Of a stretch of DNA of 64,000 nt, positions 45,871-56,100 are shown one piece after another. Origin of the DNA: Pirellulaceae bacterium. Its GTDB lineage: Bacteria; Planctomycetota; Planctomycetia; Pirellulales; Pirellulaceae. Under the pieces are notes generated by a model that searched no databases, was not told the origin of the DNA, and saw only the letters and a program-made list of their open reading frames with translations. The position numbers were made by a program, and so were the translations under genes. The stretch is from assembly GCA_028280445.1 (NCBI GenBank), contig JANQLU010000112.1, forward strand, positions 1-64,000. Direction: 5' to 3'. Numbering within the stretch: position 1 is the stretch's first letter; each line of letters starts with the position of its first letter.

Positions 45871-46518
45871 ATGGAAGGCACGATTCGCAAACACTTGGCC
45901 GCCTACGGTTTGGTTGCTGTTCTCTTGATTGGTACGACCGGTTGCATGGGGCTGGCGGCCCAAATGCTGTACGTCCTCAAGGGACACAAGACACCTGCCA
46001 AATTCAAAGGATTGGAAAACAAGAAAGTCGCGGTGATTTGTGTTTCTAACAGTGGAACTTATGGCTCCGATTCGGTCACCTATCGTGTGGGACAACTGGT
46101 TTCAGGCCACCTTTCGCAAAATGTGAAAAAAATTGAAATCGTCCCCCAGTCAAAGATTGAGAAATTTCAAAATTCGCGCAGTTGGGAAAAACTTGATTTT
46201 GCCGAAGTGGGCCGCGGCGTTGGCGCGGATATTGTCGTTGCTATTGAGCTGTCCGCTTATTCACTTGATCAGGGTACAACGATCTTTCGCGGGCAATCTC
46301 GCATAACCACCACCGTTTTTGATATGCAGAAAAATGGTTCACTGGTGTTTACCGACGGGCCCGACGATTTCATTTTTCCGCGCAGCGGGCGCCCAAAAAT
46401 GCAACAGTCACAACGCGATTTTGAAAACAGGTATTTGGCAAAACTTTCGATGTTCATCGGGCAAAAATTTTTCAAGCATGAGATGACCGATCATGTTGAA
46501 AGTAATGTTGATTTCTAG
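45871..46518 (+). CDS. Predicted lipoprotein of unknown function
   Basis: A 215-residue protein. A signal peptide ends in LIGTTGC, a lipobox with Cys25 as the lipid-modified residue. The mature part has a CsgG/penicillin-activator-like pattern: KVAVICVSNSGTYGSDS, VSGHLSQNVKKIEIVPQSKIEKF and GADIVVAIELSAYSLDQGTTIFRGQSRI. This resembles the nucleotide-binding-like fold seen in LpoB/CsgG-type lipoproteins, but the match is loose. It starts 46 bases after DUF2752. A stop-proximal repeat begins 23 bases past the stop. Confidence 0.75.
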   Translation: MEGTIRKHLAAYGLVAVLLIGTTGCMGLAAQMLYVLKGHKTPAKFKGLENKKVAVICVSNSGTYGSDSVTYRVGQLVSGHLSQNVKKIEIVPQSKIEKFQNSRSWEKLDFAEVGRGVGADIVVAIELSAYSLDQGTTIFRGQSRITTTVFDMQKNGSLVFTDGPDDFIFPRSGRPKMQQSQRDFENRYLAKLSMFIGQKFFKHEMTDHVESNVDF

Positions 46519-46541
46519 GTTTGTGTTTTCAAATCGTAAGT

Positions 46542-46765
46542 GCGAAGCGTGAGCGAGGGACAAAAATCGTTGCATAGCTGCTCGTGAAATTTGTGCTCGT
46601 GAATTGGCCTCACGCAGAGTCGCAGAGACGCAGAGGATTTTTTTTGAGAATCGCCTAGTGCCACGCGGCGATTTTCTGTGAGCAGGATTTCAGTTTTTGA
46701 AGTTGTCGGTTTATTGAGTTTGTAATTTCTCTTCTCAGCGGCTCTGCGACTCTGCGTGAGACCAA
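46542..46765. repeat. Stop-proximal repeat and an inverted CGCAGAGTCGCAGAG element
   Basis: GCGAAGCGTGAGCGAGGGAC lies at 46543-46562 in the direction of the lipoprotein gene. CTCACGCAGAGTCGCAGAG (46611-46629) has an inverted copy CTCTGCGACTCTGCGTGAG at 46743-46761 about 115 bases away. The 365-base gap holds nothing else apart from the terminator at 46837. Confidence 0.7.
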
Positions 46766-46836
46766 TTCCCAGTATTCAATTTGGGTTTGCTATACCGGTT
46801 TTTTCTCTCAACAAGCATAAAAAACGGCGCAAAAAA

Positions 46837-46860
46837 ATACCCGGCGAAAAAACCGGGTAT
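46837..46860 (-). terminator. Rho-independent terminator of the vWA gene
   Basis: ATACCCGG/CCGGGTAT is a perfect 8-bp stem with an 8-base loop, followed on the minus strand by TTTTTT. It is about 24 bases past the stop of the vWA-domain gene and convergent with the lipoprotein gene. Confidence 0.85.
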
Positions 46861-46883
46861 CTTTGTCCAATTTTTATAGCGAT

Positions 46884-48926
46884 CTAGAGTTTCGGAGCAG
46901 GCCGTTTTTGTTTCGGCTTTTGCAGTTTGAGTGCTTTCTCTGCACGCATCGGGCGTGCGTTGTTGTTATTGTTGTTCCCTGGACGGTTTTGCCGCGGACG
47001 TGGTGGCTCGGTATAAGACTCGACCCATTTCCAACCAATCGGCGAGTCCAACTCAAGTTTCGCGAGATGGGCCCAAGGAGTATCCGGGTGGTCGTCAATG
47101 ACACGTTGCAGATACATTTTGGCTCGTTCGGCAAGTTTTCGAGACTGACTACCCGTCGTTATCTCATCGGCTGGTTTGAGCGTCCACGTATTGTTCTTTT
47201 TACCGTCTTTGTTCGTTCCTTTGAATTTCAAATTCGTTTTCGCCATCGCCAACATTTGGTTGTAGGTTTCGGCGCGAATTTTAACCGCCAATACGCGGCC
47301 CATGGCCAAGTCATAACCAGCCTTCCAACGCAACGATGTTTCATCAATACGGTCTTGCTCACCGGATTTGAGGATTTGATACAGGCGATTGATTTGCGGC
47401 TCTAATGAAGCAGCGGCCCGTTGCGCCATCGTGATCTGGTTGACAAACGTCGCTTCATTGAGTTTTTCAAATCGCATTTGCGGAGGTTCCATCGGATTCA
47501 ACCATGACGCCTCAGCCGCTTGGAGCAGTGAGAACCGAGCTTGATTTGAGCGGACTCGTTTCATGTAAGTTTCCGTGGTGACATAATCGGGACGGTAACG
47601 TCGCATGATTTCCGGATCGAAAAACCGTGAAAAATGCGCCGTGTAGTCCTCGGTCTCGCGACGACGCACACGTTTGTTAAGTTTACGATTGGGGTGAATC
47701 GTAAAGTAAATTCCGCCGGACTCGTAACACAAACGTGTCAAACCAAACGGGCCAAAACCGGAATCCAGAACGGCTTCTTCTTCGAAAACACGTTTACCGG
47801 TAAACGTCAATCGCAATCGCTCGGGGAACAGGGATTCCGGCCCTTGATTCACGGGAGCCCATTGTGGTGATTGATCGTATTTGGGATCGGGATCGACCCA
47901 TTTCACAAACGTATCTTTGCGGCCAAATGGAGCCGGGACACCAATCACGTAAATAGGAACATCGTATTTTTTGCAGATATCGACACAACCATCGAGACTT
48001 TGAAAATCGTCGCCGGATTCGTCAGACACAACAATAATCATGACGTTTCGTTTTCGGTCGCCAGTCGAACGATTCAAGCGCCGCAACGCTTTGTGGTCGT
48101 CGACAGCCATCGTGATGGCCTGAAATACATTTTCGATCCCTGAGCGATCGGTTGGAATTCCGCGAACCGCCGTTTTGACTTTTTCGACATCAGCGGTCGC
48201 TTTTTTGATCACCGGACCAATTTGCTCGCCAAACGCATAAACATGCGTCAGTAATGGTTCATCATCCGATTTATATTTGGCAAACGCCTTGTTCCCTTTT
48301 TCTTTCAAGACACCGAGTTCATCGTAAACTCGATCAAACCGACTGACGATCTCTTCGCGCTGACGCAACAGACTGGCAGATTTATCAAACATCCAGACCA
48401 CGGTCGTCTTGCGTTCTTGAAGCCTGAGAAGAATCTCTTGAGTGATTCGATCGACCGCTCCCTCGGCACCTTTGGATGCAACACCAACGGACCCTTTGAC
48501 GGGAATCGATTCCAGTTTTGGAGCGACCGGTTCCATCATCAATCGTTCGATTGGAATTTCGCCTAAGTCGCGCATTTCCATTTCAGGATCGTCTTCGGCT
48601 TTTGACAGATCGGACAGATCAGCAGCTTGAGACATGGCCACTTCGAAACTGTTTTTCGAATTGGCGCCAACGTCATCCGATTGCTCATCGTTGAATTGAA
48701 CATCCGGCGCGACCTCGATTTTTTTCATCTCGGGCTGAACCGTTTCGACCGCTAACTCATATTCGGGCGATTGCAGCCCGGGAATAAAGACGCGAGCCAA
48801 AGCGATCAGTAAAACCAGATGAAACAGGAAGCTCATGATCCAAAATGGAACTTCACCATCCAATGGAGTTTCCTGTTGTTGAGTTTGAATCTGCCACCAG
48901 CGTTTGAATTTTTGGAGTGGATTCAA
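46884..48926 (-). CDS. Membrane-anchored von Willebrand factor A domain protein
   Basis: A 680-residue protein with one N-terminal helix (WIMSFLFHLVLLIALARVFI, about 30-49). Acidic, Glu-rich residues 60-140 follow, then a vWA domain from about 165 to 340: TTVVWMFDKSAS carries the DxSxS metal (MIDAS) motif near 178-182, and MIIVVSDESGDDF gives the second acidic site. The remainder is helical with TPR-like character (about 480-610) and ends with a Pro/Asn/Lys-rich tail including a run of Asn. vWA domains mediate protein contacts, but the ligand here is unknown. A strong terminator follows. Confidence 0.85.
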   Translation of the reverse strand: MNPLQKFKRWWQIQTQQQETPLDGEVPFWIMSFLFHLVLLIALARVFIPGLQSPEYELAVETVQPEMKKIEVAPDVQFNDEQSDDVGANSKNSFEVAMSQAADLSDLSKAEDDPEMEMRDLGEIPIERLMMEPVAPKLESIPVKGSVGVASKGAEGAVDRITQEILLRLQERKTTVVWMFDKSASLLRQREEIVSRFDRVYDELGVLKEKGNKAFAKYKSDDEPLLTHVYAFGEQIGPVIKKATADVEKVKTAVRGIPTDRSGIENVFQAITMAVDDHKALRRLNRSTGDRKRNVMIIVVSDESGDDFQSLDGCVDICKKYDVPIYVIGVPAPFGRKDTFVKWVDPDPKYDQSPQWAPVNQGPESLFPERLRLTFTGKRVFEEEAVLDSGFGPFGLTRLCYESGGIYFTIHPNRKLNKRVRRRETEDYTAHFSRFFDPEIMRRYRPDYVTTETYMKRVRSNQARFSLLQAAEASWLNPMEPPQMRFEKLNEATFVNQITMAQRAAASLEPQINRLYQILKSGEQDRIDETSLRWKAGYDLAMGRVLAVKIRAETYNQMLAMAKTNLKFKGTNKDGKKNNTWTLKPADEITTGSQSRKLAERAKMYLQRVIDDHPDTPWAHLAKLELDSPIGWKWVESYTEPPRPRQNRPGNNNNNNARPMRAEKALKLQKPKQKRPAPKL

Positions 48927-49298
48927 CGCGCTTCTCCTGTTCCTGTAGTGTCTTTGCAGAGCATCGATCTCGGGTGGATCTGGAAGTGGGTTCTGCCAAC
49001 AAGGACTGACGCAGTAGTTTTTTTAATTTTCGCCGAAAAAACGCTAAAAATCAAGCAAATCTGCATTCTCAGGATCGATTTGAGGTCAAAACCTGCTGGA
49101 TTTACACGATTTTCGAGTTCTTCGTTAATTAAACGGGTCAGGATCAGGATTTATTTTAGGGAGTAGGTGGTAGGTGAGAGGTTGTAGGCGCGAGGGGGTA
49201 GGGAAGAGGCGTAGGGCTGGTATATCTCCCGTTACGCACAACCTCTCACCTACTCCCTACCACCTACTCCCTACCACCTGCTCCCTAACACCTGCTCC
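48927..49298. other. Intergenic region with family F repeats
   Basis: The vWA promoter must lie in the left part (48927-49150). From 49155 to the NIPSNAP stop at 49299 it is filled with family F repeat. No gene is supported. Confidence 0.6.
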
Positions 49299-49301
49299 CT
49301 A
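49155..49301. repeat. Family F inverted and tandem repeat, abutting the NIPSNAP stop
   Basis: GGAGTAGGTGGTAGGTGAGA near 49160 is inverted at 49235-49262 (CCTCTCACCTACTCCCTACC). The right arm goes on as several units of CACCT(A/G)CTCCCTA(A)C. The stop codon (TAG, minus strand 49301-49299) of the NIPSNAP gene is at the edge of the last unit. Confidence 0.75.
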
Positions 49302-50078
49302 TAGTTTCGAAAACTTGGTTGGTTTTAAGAACCATTTTTGGATTTTGGAGACGGTGTCTTTGTATTCGGGCAGCTTTGACATTTTGGCCCATTTTGGGTG
49401 TTTCACAAACGCTTGCCAGTGTTTTTTGTGCTCGTCCATGTTACTGGCCGACAACATGTAGATCAGATTGGGAACGTCGTTGGCAATTAATGTCTCGCCA
49501 AAGAAAACGGGGCCGAGTCCAACCTCTTTCATCAGATCAATTTCGCCTTTGTTGAACATTTCAACTTTTTTGGCTGCGTGTTTTTCCGTGTGGCTTTGAT
49601 ACAGACGCAGTTCGAAAATACGTTCTTTTTTTTCTGCCGTTTGTTTTGGCGCGACCAGTTTTTTCATCCCATCGAACGCTTTCATCAAACGACTTTCAAT
49701 GCGGTTGAATACGGGATCTTTGAGCGGCCGATCAAAATACTGGGCGGCAGCCTTTTGATATTTTTCATCTTTCGCCAAACTGGCATTCAGATTAACAAAC
49801 GTTTGCATCGAATCATAAGGGATCAAAACATAAGCGGAGTGATCGTTTTCATCGTCGGCCCGTCGAAACACGCCAATGTCTTTGATCCCTTGCCGTTCGA
49901 GAGCCGGAACCAGTGCCTGTTCCAGGTAATTTTCCATGATCTGCTGTTTTTCGTAATCGTAGATCTTGTAGATCCGCAATTCGTAATACTGGTTTTTCGA
50001 TTGATTCTGAGCGGTCAACGTTGCGGTGAAAACGAACAAACAACAAACGAATACCATACAGCTGGTGGCTCGGAACAT
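49299..50078 (-). CDS. NIPSNAP-family protein, exported
   Basis: A 259-residue protein with a signal peptide (MVFVCCLFVFTATLTA-Q). It contains two NIPSNAP-like ferredoxin-fold units: QYYELRIYKIYDYEKQQIMENYL ... IKDIGVFRR (about 30-115) and IFELRLYQSHTEKHAAKKVEMF (about 150-240), with LGPVFFGETL. Such proteins are frequent in planctomycetes and their function is unknown. The stop codon coincides with a repeat boundary. Confidence 0.85.
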   Translation of the reverse strand: MFRATSCMVFVCCLFVFTATLTAQNQSKNQYYELRIYKIYDYEKQQIMENYLEQALVPALERQGIKDIGVFRRADDENDHSAYVLIPYDSMQTFVNLNASLAKDEKYQKAAAQYFDRPLKDPVFNRIESRLMKAFDGMKKLVAPKQTAEKKERIFELRLYQSHTEKHAAKKVEMFNKGEIDLMKEVGLGPVFFGETLIANDVPNLIYMLSASNMDEHKKHWQAFVKHPKWAKMSKLPEYKDTVSKIQKWFLKPTKFSKL

Positions 50079-50158
50079 GTTAGCAATACCTGTTAAGTGT
50101 CAAATGAGTGAGGCACTCATTTTAGTCGATCAGACGACGTTCACCACCTACATTGTAC

Positions 50159-51364
50159 CTAACCGACCACTTCGACCTGAGCATCATCCGATTTAATGGC
50201 GGCGGGTATCGGGCTCGATTTTTTTCGCCACATCACCAGCCCGACAATGCCTCCGATCCCAATCAGCAGCATGGGAATTCCGATCAACGGCCGGACGGCG
50301 ATCCACGAAAGTGCGATTGTAAACGACGAAATAATAACGGCTCCGAAAACGGACACCACAAAAATTCCACCGCGAGCCAACGATCCGAGAAATGGAATCA
50401 CATCCATCATGACAGCCAACGGCCCGAGAATCAGGCTGATGCCCAATGCGGCCAATACAAATCCGATAAACCGCAGCCCCCAAGTCTGTGCCGTGTTTTC
50501 GTCCTTCGCAATTTGGAACATTTCGTCGGCAGAGACTTCACCGAGTTGGACCAGTTCCAGCATTATGCCATTTTTGGTTTTGTATTTTTTAAACGTATCG
50601 CCGTTGACCGCGGTCACCACCGAAATTTCTTGCGGACCGGTGACTTCGAATCGGATTTTCAGATCACCGATTTTTGGTTCAGCCGGGTTGGGAGAATTTT
50701 CCGAGTAGTAGATGGCGTCCCCATCGAGAACACATTTTGATTTTAGATCGCTGGGTAAAGCATCAATAATTTCCTGGTTCAACCGAATCGCTTCTCCTTT
50801 TTTGATTTTTGAAATGATCGAATCGGACAGCTGGTAGGCTCCTGTCGTCACATTTCCTGCCGTCCAGTGTTTTGCAGGATACCTGGGTGCCGGATTTCGA
50901 TAGTCGGATTTTTCATATTTGGAACTGTCAAAAATTTTTGACTCCCAAACCTTTTGATAGGTATAGGTTGTCTCAGTCGTTTTTCTACCGCCAACTTTAG
51001 TGCGAGATTTTGATTCTTTGTGTTGTTTCCATTGGTACATCTCGATTTTGCGTTCCAGGCGAATGGCGGTTTCGCGGATTCCAAAATCAGCATCGGCCAG
51101 TTCTTCGTCAGTTTTCGCGGTTTCCGTAAAATGGATCAGCGTACCGTCGAGATCCGAATTTTTTTTACTGATATCGACTTCTGCGTGAACCATTTTGAGT
51201 CCGTCATTCAGCGAACGAACAGTTTGCACCGATCGATACTCGTTCCAGCCCATCAGAATGATCGAACCGGGGATCATCAAAATGCCGATGAACACAGCCA
51301 CAATGGCATTTTTCATGCGACCAAAAATGGACACGCTCGTTGTTTTTGTAAAAGTATTCGCCAT
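50159..51364 (-). CDS. TMEM43/LUMA-family membrane protein
   Basis: A 401-residue protein. It has an N-terminal helix (AIVAVFIGILMIPGSIILMGWNE, about 15-37), a large hydrophilic domain (about 45-290) and three to four C-terminal helices (about 297-385) with LRFIGFVLAALGISLILGPLAV. The pattern LMGWNEYRSVQT...L and the C-terminal helices match the bacterial relatives of TMEM43. The role is unknown. It is transcribed toward the NIPSNAP gene, 80 bases away. Confidence 0.8.
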   Translation of the reverse strand: MANTFTKTTSVSIFGRMKNAIVAVFIGILMIPGSIILMGWNEYRSVQTVRSLNDGLKMVHAEVDISKKNSDLDGTLIHFTETAKTDEELADADFGIRETAIRLERKIEMYQWKQHKESKSRTKVGGRKTTETTYTYQKVWESKIFDSSKYEKSDYRNPAPRYPAKHWTAGNVTTGAYQLSDSIISKIKKGEAIRLNQEIIDALPSDLKSKCVLDGDAIYYSENSPNPAEPKIGDLKIRFEVTGPQEISVVTAVNGDTFKKYKTKNGIMLELVQLGEVSADEMFQIAKDENTAQTWGLRFIGFVLAALGISLILGPLAVMMDVIPFLGSLARGGIFVVSVFGAVIISSFTIALSWIAVRPLIGIPMLLIGIGGIVGLVMWRKKSSPIPAAIKSDDAQVEVVG

Positions 51365-51495
51365 ATTGGTTCACCCGTTTGCTTGGAAGTTGCTTTCGAA
51401 AGGGTTAAGTTGACAGTAGTAAGTTGACAATTGGGTATTCGAAATCGCGACGGGTTTTGTCAAAGATTTTTTTGTTTTTTTGAATTTGGTTTGCT

Positions 51496-52947
51496 ATGAA
51501 ATATCTCCTGGCTGCGTGTCTGCTGCACCTTGTTATGTTTTCAGTTGTCTCGGGATCCGAGCCCCATTCCAACGAGCATCCCAATATCGTGTTAGTCATG
51601 GCCGATGACCAAGGCTGGGGAGACATGGCGTATAACGGACACAAGGTGGTCAAGACGCCGCATTTTGATGCGATGGCCGCGGCGGCGCTGAAAATGGATC
51701 GTTTCTACGCCGCAGCACCGGTTTGTTCGCCAACGCGGGCAAGCGTGTTGACGGGGCGACATCCCAATCGAATCGGAGTTTTCAAATGGGGCTACCCGAT
51801 GCGGCCTCAAGAACAGACGGTTGCAGAAATCCTCAAAGCGAACGGCTATGCCACCGGCCATTTTGGCAAATGGCATCTGGGCAGTGTGCGAAAGGGCAGC
51901 CCGGCGAACCCTGGCCAGAATGGTTTTGAGCGTTGGATCAGCGCGCCGAATTTCTACGAAAACAATGCGATTTTGAGTGACGAAGGCAAGGCAGTTCAGT
52001 ATCGGGGCGAAAGCTCAATGTTTACGATGGATCTGGCACTCCAATGGATGGAAAAACAAAAGAAAAACAATCGATCTTTTTTTGCGGTTGTCTGGTTTGG
52101 TTCACCGCACGCACCCCACGTTGGCGGTCCAGACGAAATGAAACTCTATTCTGATTTGGCCAACAAACGCAAACAAAATTTTCTCGCCGAAGTATCCGGT
52201 ATGGATCGTGCCGTTGGAAAACTGAGGAAGACTTTGCGCGATTGGAAAATTCATGAAAACACACTGGTTTGGTATACCAGTGACAACGGCGCTTTGCCAC
52301 GCATCGGATCAACTGGCGGGTTCCGCGGGAACAAAGGGAAAGTTTACGAAGGTGGATTGTTGGTCCCATGTGTGATCGAATGGCCCAAGAAAATCAAAAA
52401 ACCGATGACCTCGATGGTGCGCGGGAACACTTGTGATATTCTGCCAACGGTTTTAGCCGCTGCCGGTGTCAAAACTACTTTGAAACACCCAATTGACGGT
52501 GTGAATTTGTTACCGTTGATCGACGGCAAAATGAGCTCGCGTCCAAAACCGATGGGATTTTGGGATTACAAAACCCGCGGGAAAAGCGTTCCGTCCGCCA
52601 AAATGATGAAGGCCCTGTTGGTGGCGCAGCAAGGCGGAGGCGATTTGAAACCGGATGCGGTCAGTATGAATGCCGCCAAGTTGCCAGAGCCTCGTTTTAG
52701 CAAAACACAGTTTACCGGTCACGCGGCATGGATTGATGGCAATCTGAAACTTCATCGTATTCAAAACGGAAAAAACGAGCTGAAGTTTGAATTGTATGAC
52801 ATCAAAAACGATCCCTTTGAAAAAAAGGACTTGTTGAAACAACGCGAGGATGATGTCAAACGAATGAAAGCTGGCCTTCAACGGTGGTTGGAAAGTGTTG
52901 TTGATAGTTTGAATGGTCAAGATTATTTGCTATCAAGGACGAGGTGA
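51496..52947 (+). CDS. Exported formylglycine-dependent sulfatase (second copy)
   Basis: A 483-residue type I sulfatase. Signal peptide MKYLLAACLLHLVMFSVVSG. APVCSPTRASVLTG contains the formylglycine Cys (CxPxR); NIVLVMADDQGWGDMAY and WYTSDNGALPRIG supply metal ligands, and GKWHLGS is the second signature. It is more distant from the copy at 31401 than typical close paralogues, so it likely has another substrate. Monocistronic. Family C repeats start 32 bases downstream. Confidence 0.93.
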   Translation: MKYLLAACLLHLVMFSVVSGSEPHSNEHPNIVLVMADDQGWGDMAYNGHKVVKTPHFDAMAAAALKMDRFYAAAPVCSPTRASVLTGRHPNRIGVFKWGYPMRPQEQTVAEILKANGYATGHFGKWHLGSVRKGSPANPGQNGFERWISAPNFYENNAILSDEGKAVQYRGESSMFTMDLALQWMEKQKKNNRSFFAVVWFGSPHAPHVGGPDEMKLYSDLANKRKQNFLAEVSGMDRAVGKLRKTLRDWKIHENTLVWYTSDNGALPRIGSTGGFRGNKGKVYEGGLLVPCVIEWPKKIKKPMTSMVRGNTCDILPTVLAAAGVKTTLKHPIDGVNLLPLIDGKMSSRPKPMGFWDYKTRGKSVPSAKMMKALLVAQQGGGDLKPDAVSMNAAKLPEPRFSKTQFTGHAAWIDGNLKLHRIQNGKNELKFELYDIKNDPFEKKDLLKQREDDVKRMKAGLQRWLESVVDSLNGQDYLLSRTR

Positions 52948-52979
52948 ATTAAGAGGGGCGAGATGAGAGGGACGAGATC

Positions 52980-53158
52980 GGGAGGGCGAGGCTCCTGCCG
53001 AGCCGAGGACAACCAGGCGTTGCCAATTGGTTCACGCAAAGGCGCTGAAAACACAGAGGTCATGGCAGTCTTCGTAAGCGGCAGGGCTTCTGCCAAGCCA
53101 AAACAGCACACCGAACCAAAACAACATGCCTGTGGCTCGGCAGGAGCCTCGCCCTCCC
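52980..53158. repeat. Family C inverted pair
   Basis: GGGAGGGCGAGGCTCCTGCC at 52980 and its inverted partner at 53134-53158 flank about 130 bases with a TTCACGCAAAGGCGCTGAAA motif. The element lies between the sulfatase stop (52947) and the kinase stop (53192). Confidence 0.8.
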
Positions 53159-53191
53159 GAATTCGCCCTCCCGAATTCGCCCCCTGAGAAT

Positions 53192-56100
53192 CTAGCGGGC
53201 AAGGTTGCGCCATTTTGTTTGATCGCTGCGAATATCGTCTTTGGTGCCAAATTTTTTGTCTTTGCCAGCAGACACAACGACTACTTTGTTTTTGATCTCG
53301 TCGGCTTCGATATGGTAGTCGCCATCCCACTGGTCTTTTTCAGAATACAGTCGGCGGAGATGTGGACCGTTCCACCGTTTGCGATCCATGTTTTCAGGTA
53401 TTGTCATCAGATACTTGACAGCTGCAGGAAACATTCCAGTTGCCTTTCTAAAGTTTTTGGCGCCAGCTTCGATGGCTCGAGCGCGAACATACGTTGCGAT
53501 TTCGTCGGCGCGTTCGACATGCTCCAGCACAGTAGCAAGGTTCACTTTGATGACTGGATCCGTCTCTGTCTTCAACTCGTTCTTCAAGGTTTCTATGATG
53601 CCTTGTTTTTCATTTTTAAACTTCGAATCGACAAAGCGAACATTTTTTAAAATCGCGACAAGCCGCCCCAAATTGGACATCGTTCCGGTTTTCTCCAACA
53701 GCGATGAATTGCTCTCTCGTTCCCAGAGGTTGACGCGATACGTTGCTGATTCTGCAACCAACTCTTTCCTGGGTTTGTCGAGATATCGAAAAAGTTCCGC
53801 GATGTGATGTGAATTCATGGAAACATCCATGCTTCGTACGCTGGGCTCCACTTGGCGACGCATTGCCGAAACTTTCGATAGAACAATCGCAATTTCGTCA
53901 GCACTGCCTGATTTCAAAACTGCCTTGTCAGAATCAGACAAACCATAAAGCACTTTGTGTCGAATCATCGCACGGTTTTTAAACACCTTGATGGCCAACT
54001 CAATCTCTTTCTGATCAGATTTTGGTGTGATTGGGTCGGAATAATGGCGTTCGTCCAACCAAATGGAGTTGTTTGACTGGAGAGACAAGATGCGCATCGT
54101 GAATATTGTGTCGAGTTTTTGTGCACGCTCTGCAAATATTGAAATTTCACTCGGATTGATCTTGAATTTTCTACGCTGTTTTGCGAAATGGCAAACCCAA
54201 ACCAACGCCGGCAACTCTTTGTCAGTGCACAATTTCAAAACAGTTTTGAATACGTCATCATCGATCCCCCGGCTGCTGTTAAACAGTAAACTGCAATGCC
54301 GTTCGATGCGCTTGGCCTGCTGACTGTTGAGGTGAGAAAAATCGTAATGGGGGAATGCTTGTTTGGCGTATTTGACATCCCGCAAAATCTCGCCCTGCGT
54401 ATTGCCCAACTGTTGGACAAACGCCAACAGTGTTTCGGAATCGATGTATTGAGCCCGGGTTCGGTCAAGCGGACGGGTTTTTCGATCCCACAAGATGTCG
54501 GCGACTCGTTTGGAGGCCACATCGTCATTAGCGTGCATCCAGTGAGCGAGCCAAAAATGAATTCTGGCGCGCCTGAATTTGTCCTCTGTAAAAACGCCCT
54601 CTAGTGCAACCAGAGCGCGCAATACGGAGTCAATGTAATAGTCGTTGTATTGTGTATGGAGTTCGTTTTTAACTACCGGCAACAAAATTTTCGCTTGCGG
54701 TTTGCGACCGAATGACTCGACAAATCGGCTGCGGCGAGATCGGTTAGTAACCGTTTGCTCCTGCTTGTGAGATCTAAATGCAGGGTCATATCTTCCGAAC
54801 CACGATTTTTTAACGGTCGGTTCGGAGCTTTTTCGCTCAAAATCTCCGCCAATTCCCGCGTCTCCACCTCCTGCTGCCGGTGCTGATAGTCCACCGCCAG
54901 GATTTCGTTCTGCCGAATCCCACCCCCAACGAGTGTCGGCCAGGAGCTGTTGAATTTCTCGGGCAATTTCCAGATTGTTCTGAATGGCCAGCAGGTAGAC
55001 CTGGCTTGAATAGCTTGTGAATTCGCGACCGTACGAATTTTTAACTCCATCAACGACGTGCTGGGCCAAACCAGACATCATGGGATCGTGGGTCGCAAGC
55101 GTCCGGCAGGCTTTTTGACGTAAAAAATCTGACAGCCTGGGAACGATGGTCAACAAACGTCGCTGCGTTTTCGAATCGCTTCCAAAATGCCGACACATTG
55201 CATTTGCGGCCAGTCCTAACATTGTCTGGTTTTTGGTATTTGTCGCATTAACCAACTCGTCCCTGAATTGCAGTCTTTCCCGACTGGATTTCTTCAATGT
55301 CGCCCGGTTGATCCATTCCAATGCGAATGCGTTGAGTGCCCGATCGTCAGATTTCATGAACGTCAGCATTCTAGGTTCCACGCAGAAAGCAAATCGTTCC
55401 AAATCTTTTGTCATTTGGGCGAGCGTCGAACCCGTTTGGCCCAAGACCTCGTTAAAGGTGTAACGTTTGACCACTTTCTCTATGAAACTCATAACGTCGT
55501 TGGCGACTTTTTTGTCGGGACACACCAAGCTCAAAAATTGGATCCGCATGGTCAAATCCTTGAGCGAAACCTCGTTTTCACATTCTCGCAACATCTCGCG
55601 AATCCAGCGAGAAATGACTTCTGCATTTCCCGTCCGTCCGAAAGCAATCGCAGACTGCCGATAGTTTTGGGAAGAACGCGTTGAGCGATACCACTGATCA
55701 AGTGACTTGCCCTGGTAGGTCGGCAAATCATCGATCGTAGGACGACCGTTCGATTGATTCGTGCTGTTTCCCGACCCGATTGGAGGGACAGCATTGGCGC
55801 CGGACGTTTTTTGATTTGGTTTGCTGGTAATTTTTGCAACTGTGGTGTTCCCGCGTTTGAGCAAGAAACTGTCTTTGTCGATTAACATTTTGTCGCTCGG
55901 GTCGTCAATCAAAATTTCATACTTACCGGCGCGAATCTTGGTCGATGTTGTCCCCTGTTGCACACTAATATTTTTATAAGGCTTTCCGTCTTTCACGAGT
56001 TTCACTTGGACATTGGCTGTGTCCGACTCGATGATCAATTGCCCATTGTCCCAATTGACAATGATTTGAATGCCAAACCAGACGAGTGGAATCAAGGCGG

